DNA from: CAWAYH01 sp963786195
GTDB lineage: Bacteria; Acidobacteriota; Vicinamibacteria; Vicinamibacterales; 2-12-FULL-66-21
NCBI GenBank assembly: GCA_963786195.1
Contig: CAWAYH010000014.1
Location: forward strand, 124,001 to 188,000
DNA length: 64,000 nt
Reading direction: 5' to 3'
A program made the translations under genes and the position numbers. The notes under the pieces are model-generated. The model made no database searches. It was not told the DNA's origin and worked only from the letters and a program-made list of their open reading frames with translations. Each line of letters starts with the position of its first letter. Within the stretch, counting starts at the first letter, position 1. Shown here piece by piece: positions 9,354 to 18,913 of the stretch.

Positions 9354-9371
9354 CTTTATCGGTAAAGTAAA
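9354..9371 (-). promoter_or_regulatory. Operator-like palindrome TTTACTTTACCGATAAAG, upstream of TonB receptor
   Basis: Read on the receptor's strand, TTTACTTTACCGATAAAG matches TTTACTTTATCGCTAAAG at 22645-22662 at 16 of 18 positions. Both are palindromic around a central CG, which is typical of LacI-family sites. Both lie upstream of, and in the same orientation to, a TonB receptor gene. The gap to the start codon here is about 123 nt. The site could also control the divergent transporter. Confidence 0.55.
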
Positions 9372-9415
9372 CGCTCGAGCCGATACCTTTGGCACCGCGG
9401 ATCGTCGAAAACCCA

Positions 9416-10846
9416 ATGAAACAGGCCGCCGTTTCCTCCAGCGCTTCTGTAAAGGCCACGGTCCGGTTCCCCGATCTGCCATCGGAGCTTTCCGGCGGCT
9501 GGCTGCCGCTGCTCCGCGTGTTCGGACCGGGCGCCGTCATCGCGTCGATGACGGTCGGCACCGGCGAGACGATCTTCTCGCCGCGGCTCGGCGCCATCTT
9601 CGGCTACTCCGTGCTCTGGATCATCGTGGCGGCCGTTGTGTTCAAAGCCGTCCTCGTTTACACAGGCGGCCGTCACCTCGTGCTGACCGGCGAGCACCCG
9701 ATGGAGGCGTGGGCACGACTCCCCGGACCTCGCGCCTGGCTGCCGATCCTGATTGGCGGCGTCGCGATGATCTCGTTTCCGCTCTGGGTGGCTGCGCTAT
9801 CGGACGCCGTGGCGAGCCTCTGCGGATGGGTTACCGGCGTGGGAACAGACCTGCAGCTCGGACGACCCATGTGGAGCACGACGATCATCCTCGCGGCCAT
9901 GATGCTCAGCGTCGTCCAGACCTACAACGTCGTCGAACGCATCTCCGCGGGTTTTCTGTTCCTCAAGATCGTGTTCATCTTCGCAGCGATCGTGGTCATC
10001 CATCCTGACTGGCGCGCGGCGTTCGCCGGTCTGGTCACCCCGCACCTGCCGGCGTACGACGGTTGGGTCGCCGGGCGCTACCCGGACATCATCGCGAGCA
10101 CGCCGTTCTTCCACCTTGCGGTGTTCATGGGCGTCATCGGCGGCGGCGTGCAGGACTATCTCGGATATGTCGGACTCATTCGCGAGAAGCGGTGGGGGCT
10201 GTCGGGATTGGCATCCGGCAGTCCGAACGTCCTTCCGATGGATCCATCGTCGGTCGCTCGAGGCATGCGCTGGTTGCGCGCGCCGTTGCTCGACGTCGTG
10301 TGCTCGTTCGCCTGCGTGCTCGTGCTGACCGCCTGCTTCATGATCCTCGGCGCCGCGGTTCTGCATCCGCAGATGGAAGTGCCGACCGACCGGGACTTGT
10401 ACAGCAAGCAGGCCCAGTTCCTCGCGCTCGTGCATCCGTCGCTCGTCGCTGTCTACAAAGCCGGCATCTTCTTCGCGATGTTCGGCGCGATCTACGGCAC
10501 GTTCGAGATCTACTCGCGCACCGCGTACGAAACGGGCCGCGCGATCTTTCCGGGACGGATCGGATCCTACGAGCGGGTGCGGCTCTGGATCACGCTGTAC
10601 TCCGGAGTCGGCGCGTTGATCCTGCTGTGGACCGGGCTGAGGACGGTGACGATCGTCAGGATCACGTCTCCGCTGAGCGGTGTGCTGGGCTGCGGCCTGT
10701 GGTGCCTCGCGATGTTGTGGGTGGATCGCGCGCTCATGCCCCGGCCGTACCGCATGCGACCCACCTTGGTCGGGCTGACGGTCCTGGCGGGCGTCGCCAT
10801 GGTCGCGATCGGCGGATACACGACGTATAGAAGCTGGACGAACTAG
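9416..10846 (+). CDS. Nramp-fold membrane transporter lacking canonical metal motifs
   Basis: A 476-residue polytopic membrane protein related to the Nramp (SLC11) family: PLLRVFGPGAVIASMTVGTG in TM1 and AIFGYSVLW after it. In true metal transporters TM1 carries DPGN and TM6 carries MPH. Here the corresponding segments read TVGTGET and GVIGGGVQDYLGY, so the known divalent-metal ligands are absent. The start at ATG 9416 is preferred over an upstream TTG at 9389. Its position next to a TonB receptor and sugar genes suggests a non-metal substrate, but none can be named. Confidence 0.7.
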   Translation: MKQAAVSSSASVKATVRFPDLPSELSGGWLPLLRVFGPGAVIASMTVGTGETIFSPRLGAIFGYSVLWIIVAAVVFKAVLVYTGGRHLVLTGEHPMEAWARLPGPRAWLPILIGGVAMISFPLWVAALSDAVASLCGWVTGVGTDLQLGRPMWSTTIILAAMMLSVVQTYNVVERISAGFLFLKIVFIFAAIVVIHPDWRAAFAGLVTPHLPAYDGWVAGRYPDIIASTPFFHLAVFMGVIGGGVQDYLGYVGLIREKRWGLSGLASGSPNVLPMDPSSVARGMRWLRAPLLDVVCSFACVLVLTACFMILGAAVLHPQMEVPTDRDLYSKQAQFLALVHPSLVAVYKAGIFFAMFGAIYGTFEIYSRTAYETGRAIFPGRIGSYERVRLWITLYSGVGALILLWTGLRTVTIVRITSPLSGVLGCGLWCLAMLWVDRALMPRPYRMRPTLVGLTVLAGVAMVAIGGYTTYRSWTN

Positions 10847-10877
10847 ATCCGCGGATCACACGGACAACACGGACCTC
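10846..10877. repeat. TCCGCGGA-ACACGGACAACACGGA repeat, copy 1
   Basis: The short convergent gap carries GATCCGCGGATC followed by ACACGGACAACACGGAC. Related strings occur at 44480-44513, 46489-46514 and 49905-49948, each time in a small gap between genes. It is a dispersed short intergenic repeat of unknown role. Confidence 0.6.
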
Positions 10878-10889
10878 TTGAACCCAACG

Positions 10890-13609
10890 TCACTCGGTTC
10901 GCAAGGTCGTCAACGGGTCGACCCGCGTCGCGCGCCGTGCGGGAACGTAGCTCGCGACCAGCGCTACAAGCAGGACCACCGACGCGAGCACGGCGAGCAC
11001 GACTGGATCGCCGGGCTGGACCTGATACAACAGCGCGACCAGCAGCCGCATGGTCGGAATGGCGAGCCCCACGCCGAGTGCGACACCCGCGACGCCGATG
11101 ACGAACGCGCGGCTCATGATCAGTCGCACGATGTCGGACGGCGCCGCACCGAGCGCCATCCGCACGCCGATTTCGCGCCTCCGCTGCTCGACGCCCTGTG
11201 CCATGACGCCGTAGATCCCGACTGCGGCCAGCACGACGGCGAGCGCGCCGAACACGCCGAGCAACCAGGCGCTCATGCGTGTGCGCCACGTGGCGTCGCC
11301 GAAGCGTCCCTCCATGGTCTTGACGTCGATCAGGGGCAGATCGCGATCCAGTGCCTGCAGCTCCTGACGAATCTCGGGAATCAGCATCCGAGGCGACGAC
11401 TCGCTTCTCACGAACACCAGCCCGGCGGAGCGCGGCGACTGCAGCAGCGGCACGTAGACGTCTGGTATGACGGCCGTTTCGACCGAGTTGTATCGAACAT
11501 CGCCGACGATGCCGACCACTTCTGCACCGTCTGAAAATCCACCCTGCCCCACGCCGATGTGCTTGCCGATCGGATCGTCGTTGCCCCAGAACTGACGCGC
11601 TGCCGTCTCGTTGATCACGGCGACTTTCGGCTGACCTGCGCGATCGCGATCGGTGAAGACGCGGCCGCGCACGAGGCGGATGCCCAGCGCGTCGAAATAG
11701 TGCGGCGATGCCCAATACACGCCGACGAGCGGCCCGGAGCCCTTCGGGGCGGGCGGACGGCCGGGGAAATTCGCGAACGTCAGGTTGCACCCGCCGGATA
11801 GCGGAGCGCAGTTGCCGTATCCAACCGACTCGACACCGGCACGCGAGCCAAGCCGGCCAAGCAACTGATCGAAGAACGCTGTCGCGCGAGGGGGATCGTA
11901 CTGCGCGCCGGGCAGCGCCAGCCGGAACGTCAACAGGGACGCAGGCCTGAAGCCCAGTTCGGTTGCCTGCAGCCGCGCCACACTTTTGAGCATCAGACCC
12001 GCAGCGACAACGAGCATGAGCGCGAGCGCCATCTCGCCGACGATCAGGACGTTGCGGATCGCGAAGCCGCGCGTGCCCTGGGACACGGCGCCCGACGCAC
12101 CCGACTTCATGGTTGCGGTCAGATCGCGCCGCGACGCGCGCCACGCCGGACCCATGCCAAACAGCATCGCGGTCGCGACGGCGACTAGCTACCGTGAAAA
12201 GCAGCGTCGTGGCGTCGAGGCCCAGCATGCTCAGGCCGACGCGCGTCAATCCGGCAGTCTGCATCGGCAGCACGGTGCGGAGATCGGGCATGACCGACGC
12301 GGCGGCGCTCACCGCGCCAAACGCGACGAGCAGACCGGCGAGTGCGCCGGCGGACGCGATGAGAAGGCTCTCGGTCATCAACTGACGGACGATTCGAACC
12401 CGGCTGGCGCCCAGGGCGAGCCTGATCGCGACTTCGCGTTGACGCGCCAGGCCGCGTACCAGCGTCAGGTTGGCGAGGTTGACGCAGACGATGAGCAGCA
12501 CCGACGCGACGGCAGCGAGCATCAGCAGCACCGATCGTCGAATCAGCGGATCGACGCGCTCGTCGTCGAGCGGCATCGCCGCCGCGCCCCAATGCGTACC
12601 GACGAGCGTGTCCTGGAAGTGTTCGTCGAGGCGGGCGCCGAGCACGGTGGCCTCTGCCTGCGCCTGCGCGACCGGGACGTCTGCCTTGCGTCGAGCGACC
12701 AGACGATACGACGTGACTCCACACTTCGTTGATGTCGCTCGCCGGCAGCGTCATCAAGGGGATCCACACTTCCGCCTGACCGCTCAGGCCCCTGAACGAC
12801 GGCGGCAGCACGCCCACGATAGTGTGAGAGACCGCGTTCAGGCCGATGGTCTTGCCAAGCACGCCGGGGTCCGCGCCGAACCTGCGCGTCCACAATCCGT
12901 ATCCGAGTATCACGGTCGGGGGCGATCCGGGAGCCCTGGTTTCCTCAGCGGAGAACGTCCGGCCGACGTGAGGCGCGACGCCCAGGACGTCGAAATAGCT
13001 GGCGTCGACGAACTCGCCGGGGAGGCGCTCGGGAGCGTCCGAGCCGGTCAGGTTCCACTCCCGGCCGACAAAGAGCGCTGTGGACTCGAACGAGCGCTGC
13101 TGCTCGCGGAACGACTGATACTTCGGATACGACCACACGACGTTTCTGAAGACGCCTGGGGCGTCCCGTTCGGGGACGAGCAGGTGAACGAGCATCAGGC
13201 GGCCCGGCTCTCTGAACGGCAGCGTCTTGAAGAGCACGGCGTGCACGAGCGAGAAGATCGCGACGTTCGCGCCGATGCCTAACGCGAGCGTCAGCACGGC
13301 CACGGCCGTGAATCCCGGCTGCTTGCGGAGCGAGCGCAACGCGTACGAGAGGTCCTGTCGGGTCGCAGCCATGACACTTCCCTTCGGTCGCGGAGTTTCC
13401 ATTCGCGGCTGGCGCAGGTTCACCAGACGACCACCGATGACGCTGACAACTTGACGCCAATACCAGGCTCTGGCCGCGCGCACGCCGGTGGACGGCACGA
13501 GATCGGTGTGGAACTGTTCTTCGAGATCACCGGCGACGATCTCGAAGTCCTCCGCGCCGAGAAACAGCTGGAGCAGACCGTTGGCGAGCCGCGGCGGTGT
13601 CGGATGCAT
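10890..13609 (-). CDS. ADOP-type ABC permease (MacB/FtsX-like), frameshifted
   Basis: About 900 residues when read across three frames. The N-terminal prefix (LLQLFLGAEDFEIVAGDLEE) is typical of acidobacterial permeases paired with PadR. It is followed by the first FtsX-like unit (LSYALRSLRKQPGFTAVAVL, periplasmic MacB_PCD domain, then REVAIRLALGASRVRIVRQL) and the second unit (FAIRNVLIVGEMALALML, REIGVRMALGAAPSDIVRL, ending ASYVPARRATRVDPLTTLR). Extra bases near 12706 and 12188 break the frame, but both junctions read through cleanly once corrected. No ATPase gene is adjacent, as expected for these duplicated orphan permeases. The likely role is mechanical transmission or export of macrolide- or lipid-like molecules. 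It lies 6 nt after the padR-family gene. Confidence 0.85.
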
Positions 13610-13615
13610 GAACGT

Positions 13616-13960
13616 TCAGAGCCCCCCGCGACCCTTGACGGTCCGCAACCGGGCGGACACGCCGCTGGCCATCTGCTGCAGCGATTCATAGACGCGCGCG
13701 AGCACGCGTTCGCCGGCGGGCTGCAGCCGATAGAGTCGCTTGCGACGGCCGCCGCGCTCGGGTGTCGGCTCACCGAGGCGGGACGACACGAAGCCACGCC
13801 GCTCGAGCCGATCGAGCGCGGTGTAGAGCGCGCCCGCGGACACGGCGCGGCCCGTCCGCGCTTCGATCTCGCGTCGAATCAGCACGCCGTGGGGATCGGG
13901 GCCCAACCGCAGGAGCGCGAGCAGAATCAGTTGTTCGAACTCGCCGATGGCGCGGGGCAT
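13616..13960 (-). CDS. PadR-family transcriptional regulator
   Basis: A 114-residue winged-helix protein: FEQLILLALLRLGPDPHGVL, ALYTALDRLERRGFVSSRLG, then the basic turn GGRRKRLYRLQPAGE. It is the first gene of a two-gene unit with the permease (6-nt gap), a standard acidobacterial arrangement in which PadR represses its own operon. The C-terminal dimerisation helix is short, so it belongs to the small PadR class. The inducing ligand is unknown. Confidence 0.9.
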   Translation of the reverse strand: MPRAIGEFEQLILLALLRLGPDPHGVLIRREIEARTGRAVSAGALYTALDRLERRGFVSSRLGEPTPERGGRRKRLYRLQPAGERVLARVYESLQQMASGVSARLRTVKGRGGL

Positions 13961-14009
13961 TTCGGCTCACACTGTAGTAGAAATCAAATCGCAAATCAAC
14001 AATCCGTGA

Positions 14010-14072
14010 GCAATCCGCAGTCCGCAATCCGCAGTCCGCAATCCGCAGTCCGCAATCCGCAGTCCGCAATCG
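14010..14072. repeat. 14-bp tandem repeat GCAATCCGCAGTCC (4 perfect units)
   Basis: Four perfect head-to-tail copies at 14010-14065 plus a partial GCAATC lie in the divergent gap between the padR-family gene and the sugar dehydrogenase gene. Frames across it give artefact peptides of the LRIADCGLR kind. Perfect unit identity suggests recent expansion by slippage. There are no spacers, so it is not a CRISPR array. Confidence 0.85.
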
Positions 14073-14158
14073 TTATTCCTCTCTTAATATCAGCATCGGA
14101 TCCACCCGCGCTGCGCGGTTGAGGAGCGACCGCGTTTAGGACACACTAAGAGGCCATC

Positions 14159-15487
14159 ATGCTGACACGCTCGATTCGCCCGCACGTCATCGCCCTCGGA
14201 TCGGCCGCGGCCGTCGTCGCCGCGCTCGCCGCGCAGGACGGCGCGAAGCCCAAGCCGGCGCCACCGGCGAAACGGCCCGTGTTCTCCGATTTCCGAACCG
14301 AGATCGCCGGTGCGAAGCACCACATCACGCTCGCCGACCTGCCCAAGCCGCGGGAAACGGCCAACGTCACCAACCCATCGACGAAGGTGGCGAGACCCCC
14401 GGGCGCGATGCCGAAGACGCTGCCGGGCTATTCGGTGAGCGAGTACCTCGCGACGGGACTCCAGAATCCGCGTCTCATCAGGGTCGCGCCCAACGGTGAC
14501 CTCTTCATCGCCGAGAGCGAACCCGGCCGCGTGAAGGTCGCGCGAGGTCTCGCGGCCGGCGGACGGGCGCACACCGTCGAGATCTTCGCGAGTGGACTGA
14601 AACGCCCGTTTGGCATCGCGTTCTACCCGCCCGGTCCGGATCCGACGCACGTCTACATCGGCAACACCGACTCGGTCGTCAAGTTCCCGTACAAGTCCGG
14701 GGATCTGAAAGCGAGCGGGCCGTCCGAAGTCGTCGTGCCGGACCTCCCTGCGGGCGGTCAGCTGCAGGGCGGCGGTCACTGGACACGCGATATCGTGTTT
14801 TCGCGCGACGGGTCCAAGATGTACGTCTCGGTCGGGTCGATGTCGAACAACGACGACACCGACAACAACCAGGTCGAGAAAGATCGGGCAACGATTCTCG
14901 AGTTCAATCCGGACGGAACCGGACGCCGCGTGTACGTATCGGGTATCCGCAACGCCGTGGGACTCGAGATCCATCCCCAGACGGGTCAGCTCTGGGCCTC
15001 GGTCAACGAACGCGACGGCCTCGGCGACAACCTCGTCCCCGACTACATCACGCGCGTCGAGGATGGCGATTTCTTCGGTTGGCCGTGGTTCTACATGGGC
15101 GGCAACGAAGATCCGCGTCACATCGGCAAGCACCCCGAGCTCAAATCGAAGGTCAAGACTCCCGACGTGCTCGTCCAGCCCCACAGCGCGTCGCTCCAGC
15201 TCGTCTTCTACACGGGCAAGCTCTTTCCTGCAGCCCACCGCGACAGCCTCTTCGCGGCGCAGCACGGCTCGTGGAACCGGTCGCTTCGCACCGGCTACAA
15301 GGTGATCCGTGTCCCGCTCACGGGCGGCGCCGCCACGGGAGAATACGAGGACTTCCTCACCGGCTTCGTGACGAATGACGGCTACGTGTGGGGCCGCCCT
15401 GTCGGCGTCGCCGTGGCACAGGACGGCGCGCTCCTCGTGAGCGACGATGGGTCGAATACGATCTGGCGGGTGAGTTATGGGCGCTAG
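14159..15487 (+). CDS. PQQ-dependent aldose/sorbosone-type sugar dehydrogenase, secreted
   Basis: A 442-residue six-bladed propeller of the soluble glucose/sorbosone dehydrogenase family. It shows LQNPRLIRVAPNGDLFIAES, GLKRPFGIAFYPPG, GGGHWTRDIVFSRDGSKMYV, SGIRNAVGLEIHP, VNERDGLGDNLVPDYI and FFGWPWFYMGGNEDPRH. The N-terminus (IALGSAAAVVAALAAQ) is a probable signal peptide, so the enzyme acts in the periplasm, oxidising aldoses with PQQ. AAGAGG just before the ATG supports the start. It stands alone between the padR-permease pair and a second permease. The substrate sugar is not predictable, and some members of the family have lost oxidase activity. Confidence 0.8.
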   Translation: MLTRSIRPHVIALGSAAAVVAALAAQDGAKPKPAPPAKRPVFSDFRTEIAGAKHHITLADLPKPRETANVTNPSTKVARPPGAMPKTLPGYSVSEYLATGLQNPRLIRVAPNGDLFIAESEPGRVKVARGLAAGGRAHTVEIFASGLKRPFGIAFYPPGPDPTHVYIGNTDSVVKFPYKSGDLKASGPSEVVVPDLPAGGQLQGGGHWTRDIVFSRDGSKMYVSVGSMSNNDDTDNNQVEKDRATILEFNPDGTGRRVYVSGIRNAVGLEIHPQTGQLWASVNERDGLGDNLVPDYITRVEDGDFFGWPWFYMGGNEDPRHIGKHPELKSKVKTPDVLVQPHSASLQLVFYTGKLFPAAHRDSLFAAQHGSWNRSLRTGYKVIRVPLTGGAATGEYEDFLTGFVTNDGYVWGRPVGVAVAQDGALLVSDDGSNTIWRVSYGR

Positions 15488-15506
15488 CGGAGGGGGCGGA
15501 GGGAAC

Positions 15507-15680
15507 GGAGAAGAGCAAGAAAACACGGAGGCGCGGAGACGCGGAGGTCACCTAGCTCTACGGAGGACACGAAGCTACCGGAACCAGAGTGAAGCTACCC
15601 GGACCAGATTTTGAAGCTCCCCGAACCAACTTGAGGATTCCTCCGCGTCTCCGCGCCTCCGTGTTTTTTTGCTCTTCTCC
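15507..15680. repeat. 41-bp inverted repeat enclosing three 17-20 nt direct repeats
   Basis: Arms 15507-15547 and 15640-15680 are inverted copies differing at one position (core ACGGAGGCGCGGAGACGCGG). The 92-nt loop holds three spaced copies of GAAGCTACCGGAACCAG-like sequence, at 15571, 15591 and 15613. No open frame or transposase is present. The left arm begins 20 nt after the dehydrogenase stop and the right arm ends 36 nt before the permease start. It could be a non-autonomous mobile element or a strongly structured transcript end. A CTTCTCCGT tandem repeat follows the right arm. Confidence 0.8.
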
Positions 15681-15715
15681 GTCTTCTCCGTCTTCTCCGT
15701 AACCGTCTACTGCGC

Positions 15716-18144
15716 ATGCAAACGCTGCTGCAGGACGTCCGCTACGGATGGCGCGGGATCCTCAACCGGCCGGGCTTCGCGTGCCTGGCCGTCCTGACGC
15801 TGGCGCTCGGCATCGGCGCGGCGACCACGATCTTCAGCGTCATCCACAACGTGCTGCTCGATCCGTTCCCGTATACGAACGCGCATCGGGTGGCGGCCAT
15901 CCAGATTCGTGACCTGAACAACAGCCGCGGCGGCCGCGGCGCGCTGCAGGTGGCGGAGTTCCTGGACTACCAGGAACAGAGTCACGTCTTCGAGGACGTC
16001 ATCGGCGGCACCAACGAGGACATCCTGCTGTCGACCGGCGACGGCACCGAGCAGTTCGTCGGCGGCCTCACCACCGGCAACACGTTCCAGTTTCTCGGCG
16101 TGCCGGCAGCCCTGGGCCGGACCTTCACCCCGGACGATGCGAAGCCCGCTGCGCCGCCGGTGTTCGTCATGGCGCACAAGATGTGGCTCAGGCAGTACAA
16201 CCTCGATCCGGGCATCCTCGGCCAGACCTTCGTCCTCAACGGCGTGCCGACGACGCTCATCGGCATCATGCCGAAGCGGGTGACGAAGCTCGCCGCCGAT
16301 CTGTGGCGGCCCATCAACCTCGATCGTGCCGACTCGGCCATGAGCCGGCGCTACTTCACCTTCCAGGCGCGGCTGAAGCCGGGCGTCACGCTGGAGCAGG
16401 CCTCGGCGGAGCTCGACGTCATCGGGCACCGCGCCGCGCTGGTGTACCCGACAACTATCCGAAGAAATTCGGGGTGCACGTCGTCAGCTGGGTCGATAGT
16501 CTCGTCGGTCCGTTTCGCGCCACGCTCTACACGCTCGCAGCGGCCGTCGGCCTCCTGTTGCTCATCGCCTGCAGCAACGTCGCGAACATGCTGCTGGCGC
16601 GCGCGGCGTCGCGTGAAAAAGAGATGGCCATGCGCACGTCGCTCGGCGCGAGCCGATCGCGCCTGGTGCGTCAGTTGCTGATCGAGAGCCTGCTCCTCGC
16701 GGTCGGCGGGGCGATTCTCGGGTGCGTCATCGCGCACGTGGGCCTCAAGGGACTGGTGCTGCTGATTCCCGACGGATACATCCCGCGCGAGGCGGAGATC
16801 CGGCTCAACGTGCCGGTCCTCGTCTTCAGCCTGACCGTGGCGATGCTGACGGCGCTCGTCTTCGGGCTCGTGCCGGCGATGCAATCGGCCAAGAGCAACA
16901 TGGTGGAGCCGCTCAAGGACTCGGGCAAAGGCGTCAGCGGCGGATTCCGCCGCGGCCGGCTGCGCAGCGCGCTCGTCGTCGTGGAAGTCGCGCTGTCGCT
17001 CGTGCTGCTGGTCGGCGCGGGCCTGCTGATGCGGAGCTTCGTCCGGCTCCAGACCGTCGACCTCGGGCTGAATCCGGACAACATCCTCGTGGCGAGGCTG
17101 CCGCTGCCGCGCGGCCAGTACACCACGGCCGCCGCGAAACAGCGCTTCTTCGAGGAGTTGCTCCGGCGCCTCCACGCGCTGCCAGGCGTCGTCGCCGCCA
17201 CCGAAACGTCCACGCTCCCGCCCTATGGCGGCATCGGCACCGAGATCGACATCCTGGGCAAGACGCACTCGGAGCGCTGGGAAGCGATCTATCAGCTGTG
17301 CAGCGAGGGCTACTTCCCCACGCTGGGCCTGCGCCTGATCCGCGGTCGCATGTTGTCGGACGTCGAAGTCAACGCCGCCCGGCGGGTGGCGGTCGTCAAT
17401 CAGACGTTCGTCACGCGGTTCTTCGGACCCGAGGATCCGCTCGGCCGGCAGGTCAAGCTGAAGATGCTCGAGACGCTCCGCGAAGGACCGGTTGAGAATC
17501 CCGTGTTCGAGATCGTCGGGGTCATCTCCGACGCCGCCAACAACGGCATCCGCGATCCCGTCCGGCCCGAGGTCTTCGTCCCGTACACGATTACCGGCGC
17601 ATTCGAGCGCGGCATTCTGGTGAGAACGAGCGGCAATCCCGAGGCGCTGCTCAACAGCGTCAGGCGCGAGATCTGGGCGGTCGATCGCGGCGTCGCGCTG
17701 ACGCTGACAGGAACGCTGACCGACTTCCTCACGCAGTTCTCGTACGCGGAGCCGCGGTTCAGCCTGGTGCTGCTGGCGGTGTTCGCCAGCGTCGGCCTGA
17801 TGCTCGTCGCGATCGGCGTCTACAGCGTGATCGCCTACACCGTCTCGCGGCAGACGCACGAGATCGGCATCCGCATGGCGCTCGGCGCGCGGCGCGTCGA
17901 CGTCCTGCGCATGGTCGGGCTGATGGGCTCGCGGCTGATCGCAGGCGGTGTCGTCATCGGCCTGCTCGCGAGCGCGCTCGTGACGCGCGTCATCGCGACC
18001 CAGCTCTGGGGGATTTCGCGCCACGATCCGCTCACGCTCGCCGCGGTCGTCCTCCTGCTGACGCTCGCGGGGCTCGCCGCCTGCTACTTCCCGGCGCGGC
18101 GCGCGATGAAGGTCGATCCGATGGTGGCGCTGAGATACGAGTAG
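15716..18144 (+). CDS. ADOP-type ABC permease without prefix domain, frameshifted
   Basis: About 809 residues after repair of one missing base near 16451 (LVYP in one frame, then NYPKKFGVHVVSWVDSL in the next). Two FtsX/MacB-like halves are clear: VRYGWRGILNRPGFACLAVL with REKEMAMRTSLGASRSRLVR, and LRSALVVVEVALSLVLLVG with HEIGIRMALGARRVDVLRM, ending in the family signature AACYFPARRAMKVDPMVALR. It lacks the N-terminal prefix of the 10.9-13.6 kb paralogue and has neither a PadR partner nor an ATPase nearby. It is an inner-membrane protein with a large periplasmic domain in each half. The substrate is unknown. Confidence 0.85.
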
Positions 18145-18153
18145 CGTCCTGCC

Positions 18154-18864
18154 TCAGCTCCTTCGGGCGCGAGCGGGCCGCCGCTCGCGCCACTCCGGCG
18201 GCGCGAGCGCGCCGATCTGACCCGAGACCTCCGCCAGCCCGTAGCGGACGTGCGCACGCATCGCAGCGTCTGCCTGCTCCGGATCGCCGGAGACGAGGGC
18301 CTCGGCCAGCCGGGAATGGAACCCGGGTGGCAGTGGGGTCCGGCGGCCGGTCACGTCGAACAGCCAGTTCATGATGAGCACGTGCTTCCGTTCGATCATC
18401 TGCTTGAGGAGCTGGCTGCCGGCAGACTCGGCGATCTGCATGTGAAAATGCACGTGCTGGCTGTGGACCGCGAACCGAAACGCGGGATCGTCCGAATCGA
18501 CGGCCAGGCGGCTGAACAGGACGTCGACATCCGCGGCGAGGCGACGCAGTTCGCGACGTTGCGCCGGGGTGGCACGCACGGCGAACAGCCTCGAGCTCTG
18601 CGTCTCGAGCGCCTCGCGCAGCTCGTACAGCTCGCGCACGTCGTTCTCGGTGGGAATACGGACGCGCGTGCCGGCCCGCGGCCGGCTCTCGACGAGCCCG
18701 TCCTCTTCGAGCCGACGGAGCGCCTCACTCACGGGAAGCACACTCATGCCCAGTTGGCGTGCGAGGCGACGGCGCGACAGCGGCGTGCCCGGGCGGAGCT
18801 GCCCGCGGAGGATCTCGTCGCGAATCGCGTGGTAGGCCTCGACGGCGAGGCTCACAGGGCTCAC
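18154..18864 (-). CDS. GntR-family regulator, FadR/FCD subfamily
   Basis: A 236-residue protein. The N-terminal winged helix (YHAIRDEILRGQLRPGTPLS, LARQLGMSVLPVSEALRRLE, GLVESRPRAGTRVR) is followed by an all-helical FCD domain containing LYELREALE, the FRFAVHSQHVHFHMQIAE segment and DPEQADAAMRAHVRYG, which supply the usual His/Asp metal-site residues. FCD regulators commonly sense sugar acids or other carboxylates. It is divergent from the alginate-lyase-family gene and so is the natural candidate regulator of the 18-26 kb locus. The start is a GTG. Confidence 0.88.
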   Translation of the reverse strand: MSPVSLAVEAYHAIRDEILRGQLRPGTPLSRRRLARQLGMSVLPVSEALRRLEEDGLVESRPRAGTRVRIPTENDVRELYELREALETQSSRLFAVRATPAQRRELRRLAADVDVLFSRLAVDSDDPAFRFAVHSQHVHFHMQIAESAGSQLLKQMIERKHVLIMNWLFDVTGRRTPLPPGFHSRLAEALVSGDPEQADAAMRAHVRYGLAEVSGQIGALAPPEWRERRPARARRS

Positions 18865-18902
18865 AAGGTCAGCGCTCAGGGTCAGGTATAGATCCGCTAC
18901 AC

Positions 18903-18912
18903 TGACATGTCA
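18903..18912. promoter_or_regulatory. TGACATGTCA palindrome at start of lyase gene
   Basis: A perfect 10-bp palindrome in the divergent gap between the GntR-family gene and the lyase gene, ending 1 nt before the lyase ATG, where no ribosome binding site is seen. A GntR operator would fit its position, but 10 bp is short and it could be chance. Confidence 0.3.
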
Positions 18913-18913
18913 A

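Noticed and set aside
13770..14069. Open frame beginning MRTADCGLRIADCGLR
   Set aside because: It is a translation of the 14-bp tandem repeat running into the padR-family gene in the wrong frame. This is a known kind of artefact peptide.
14010..14072. Possible CRISPR array
   Set aside because: The 14-bp units are directly adjacent with no spacers, and no cas gene is nearby.
16351..18024. A 557-residue open frame on the minus strand
   Set aside because: It is antisense to the permease gene, which has clear FtsX motifs. Composition is typical of a shadow.
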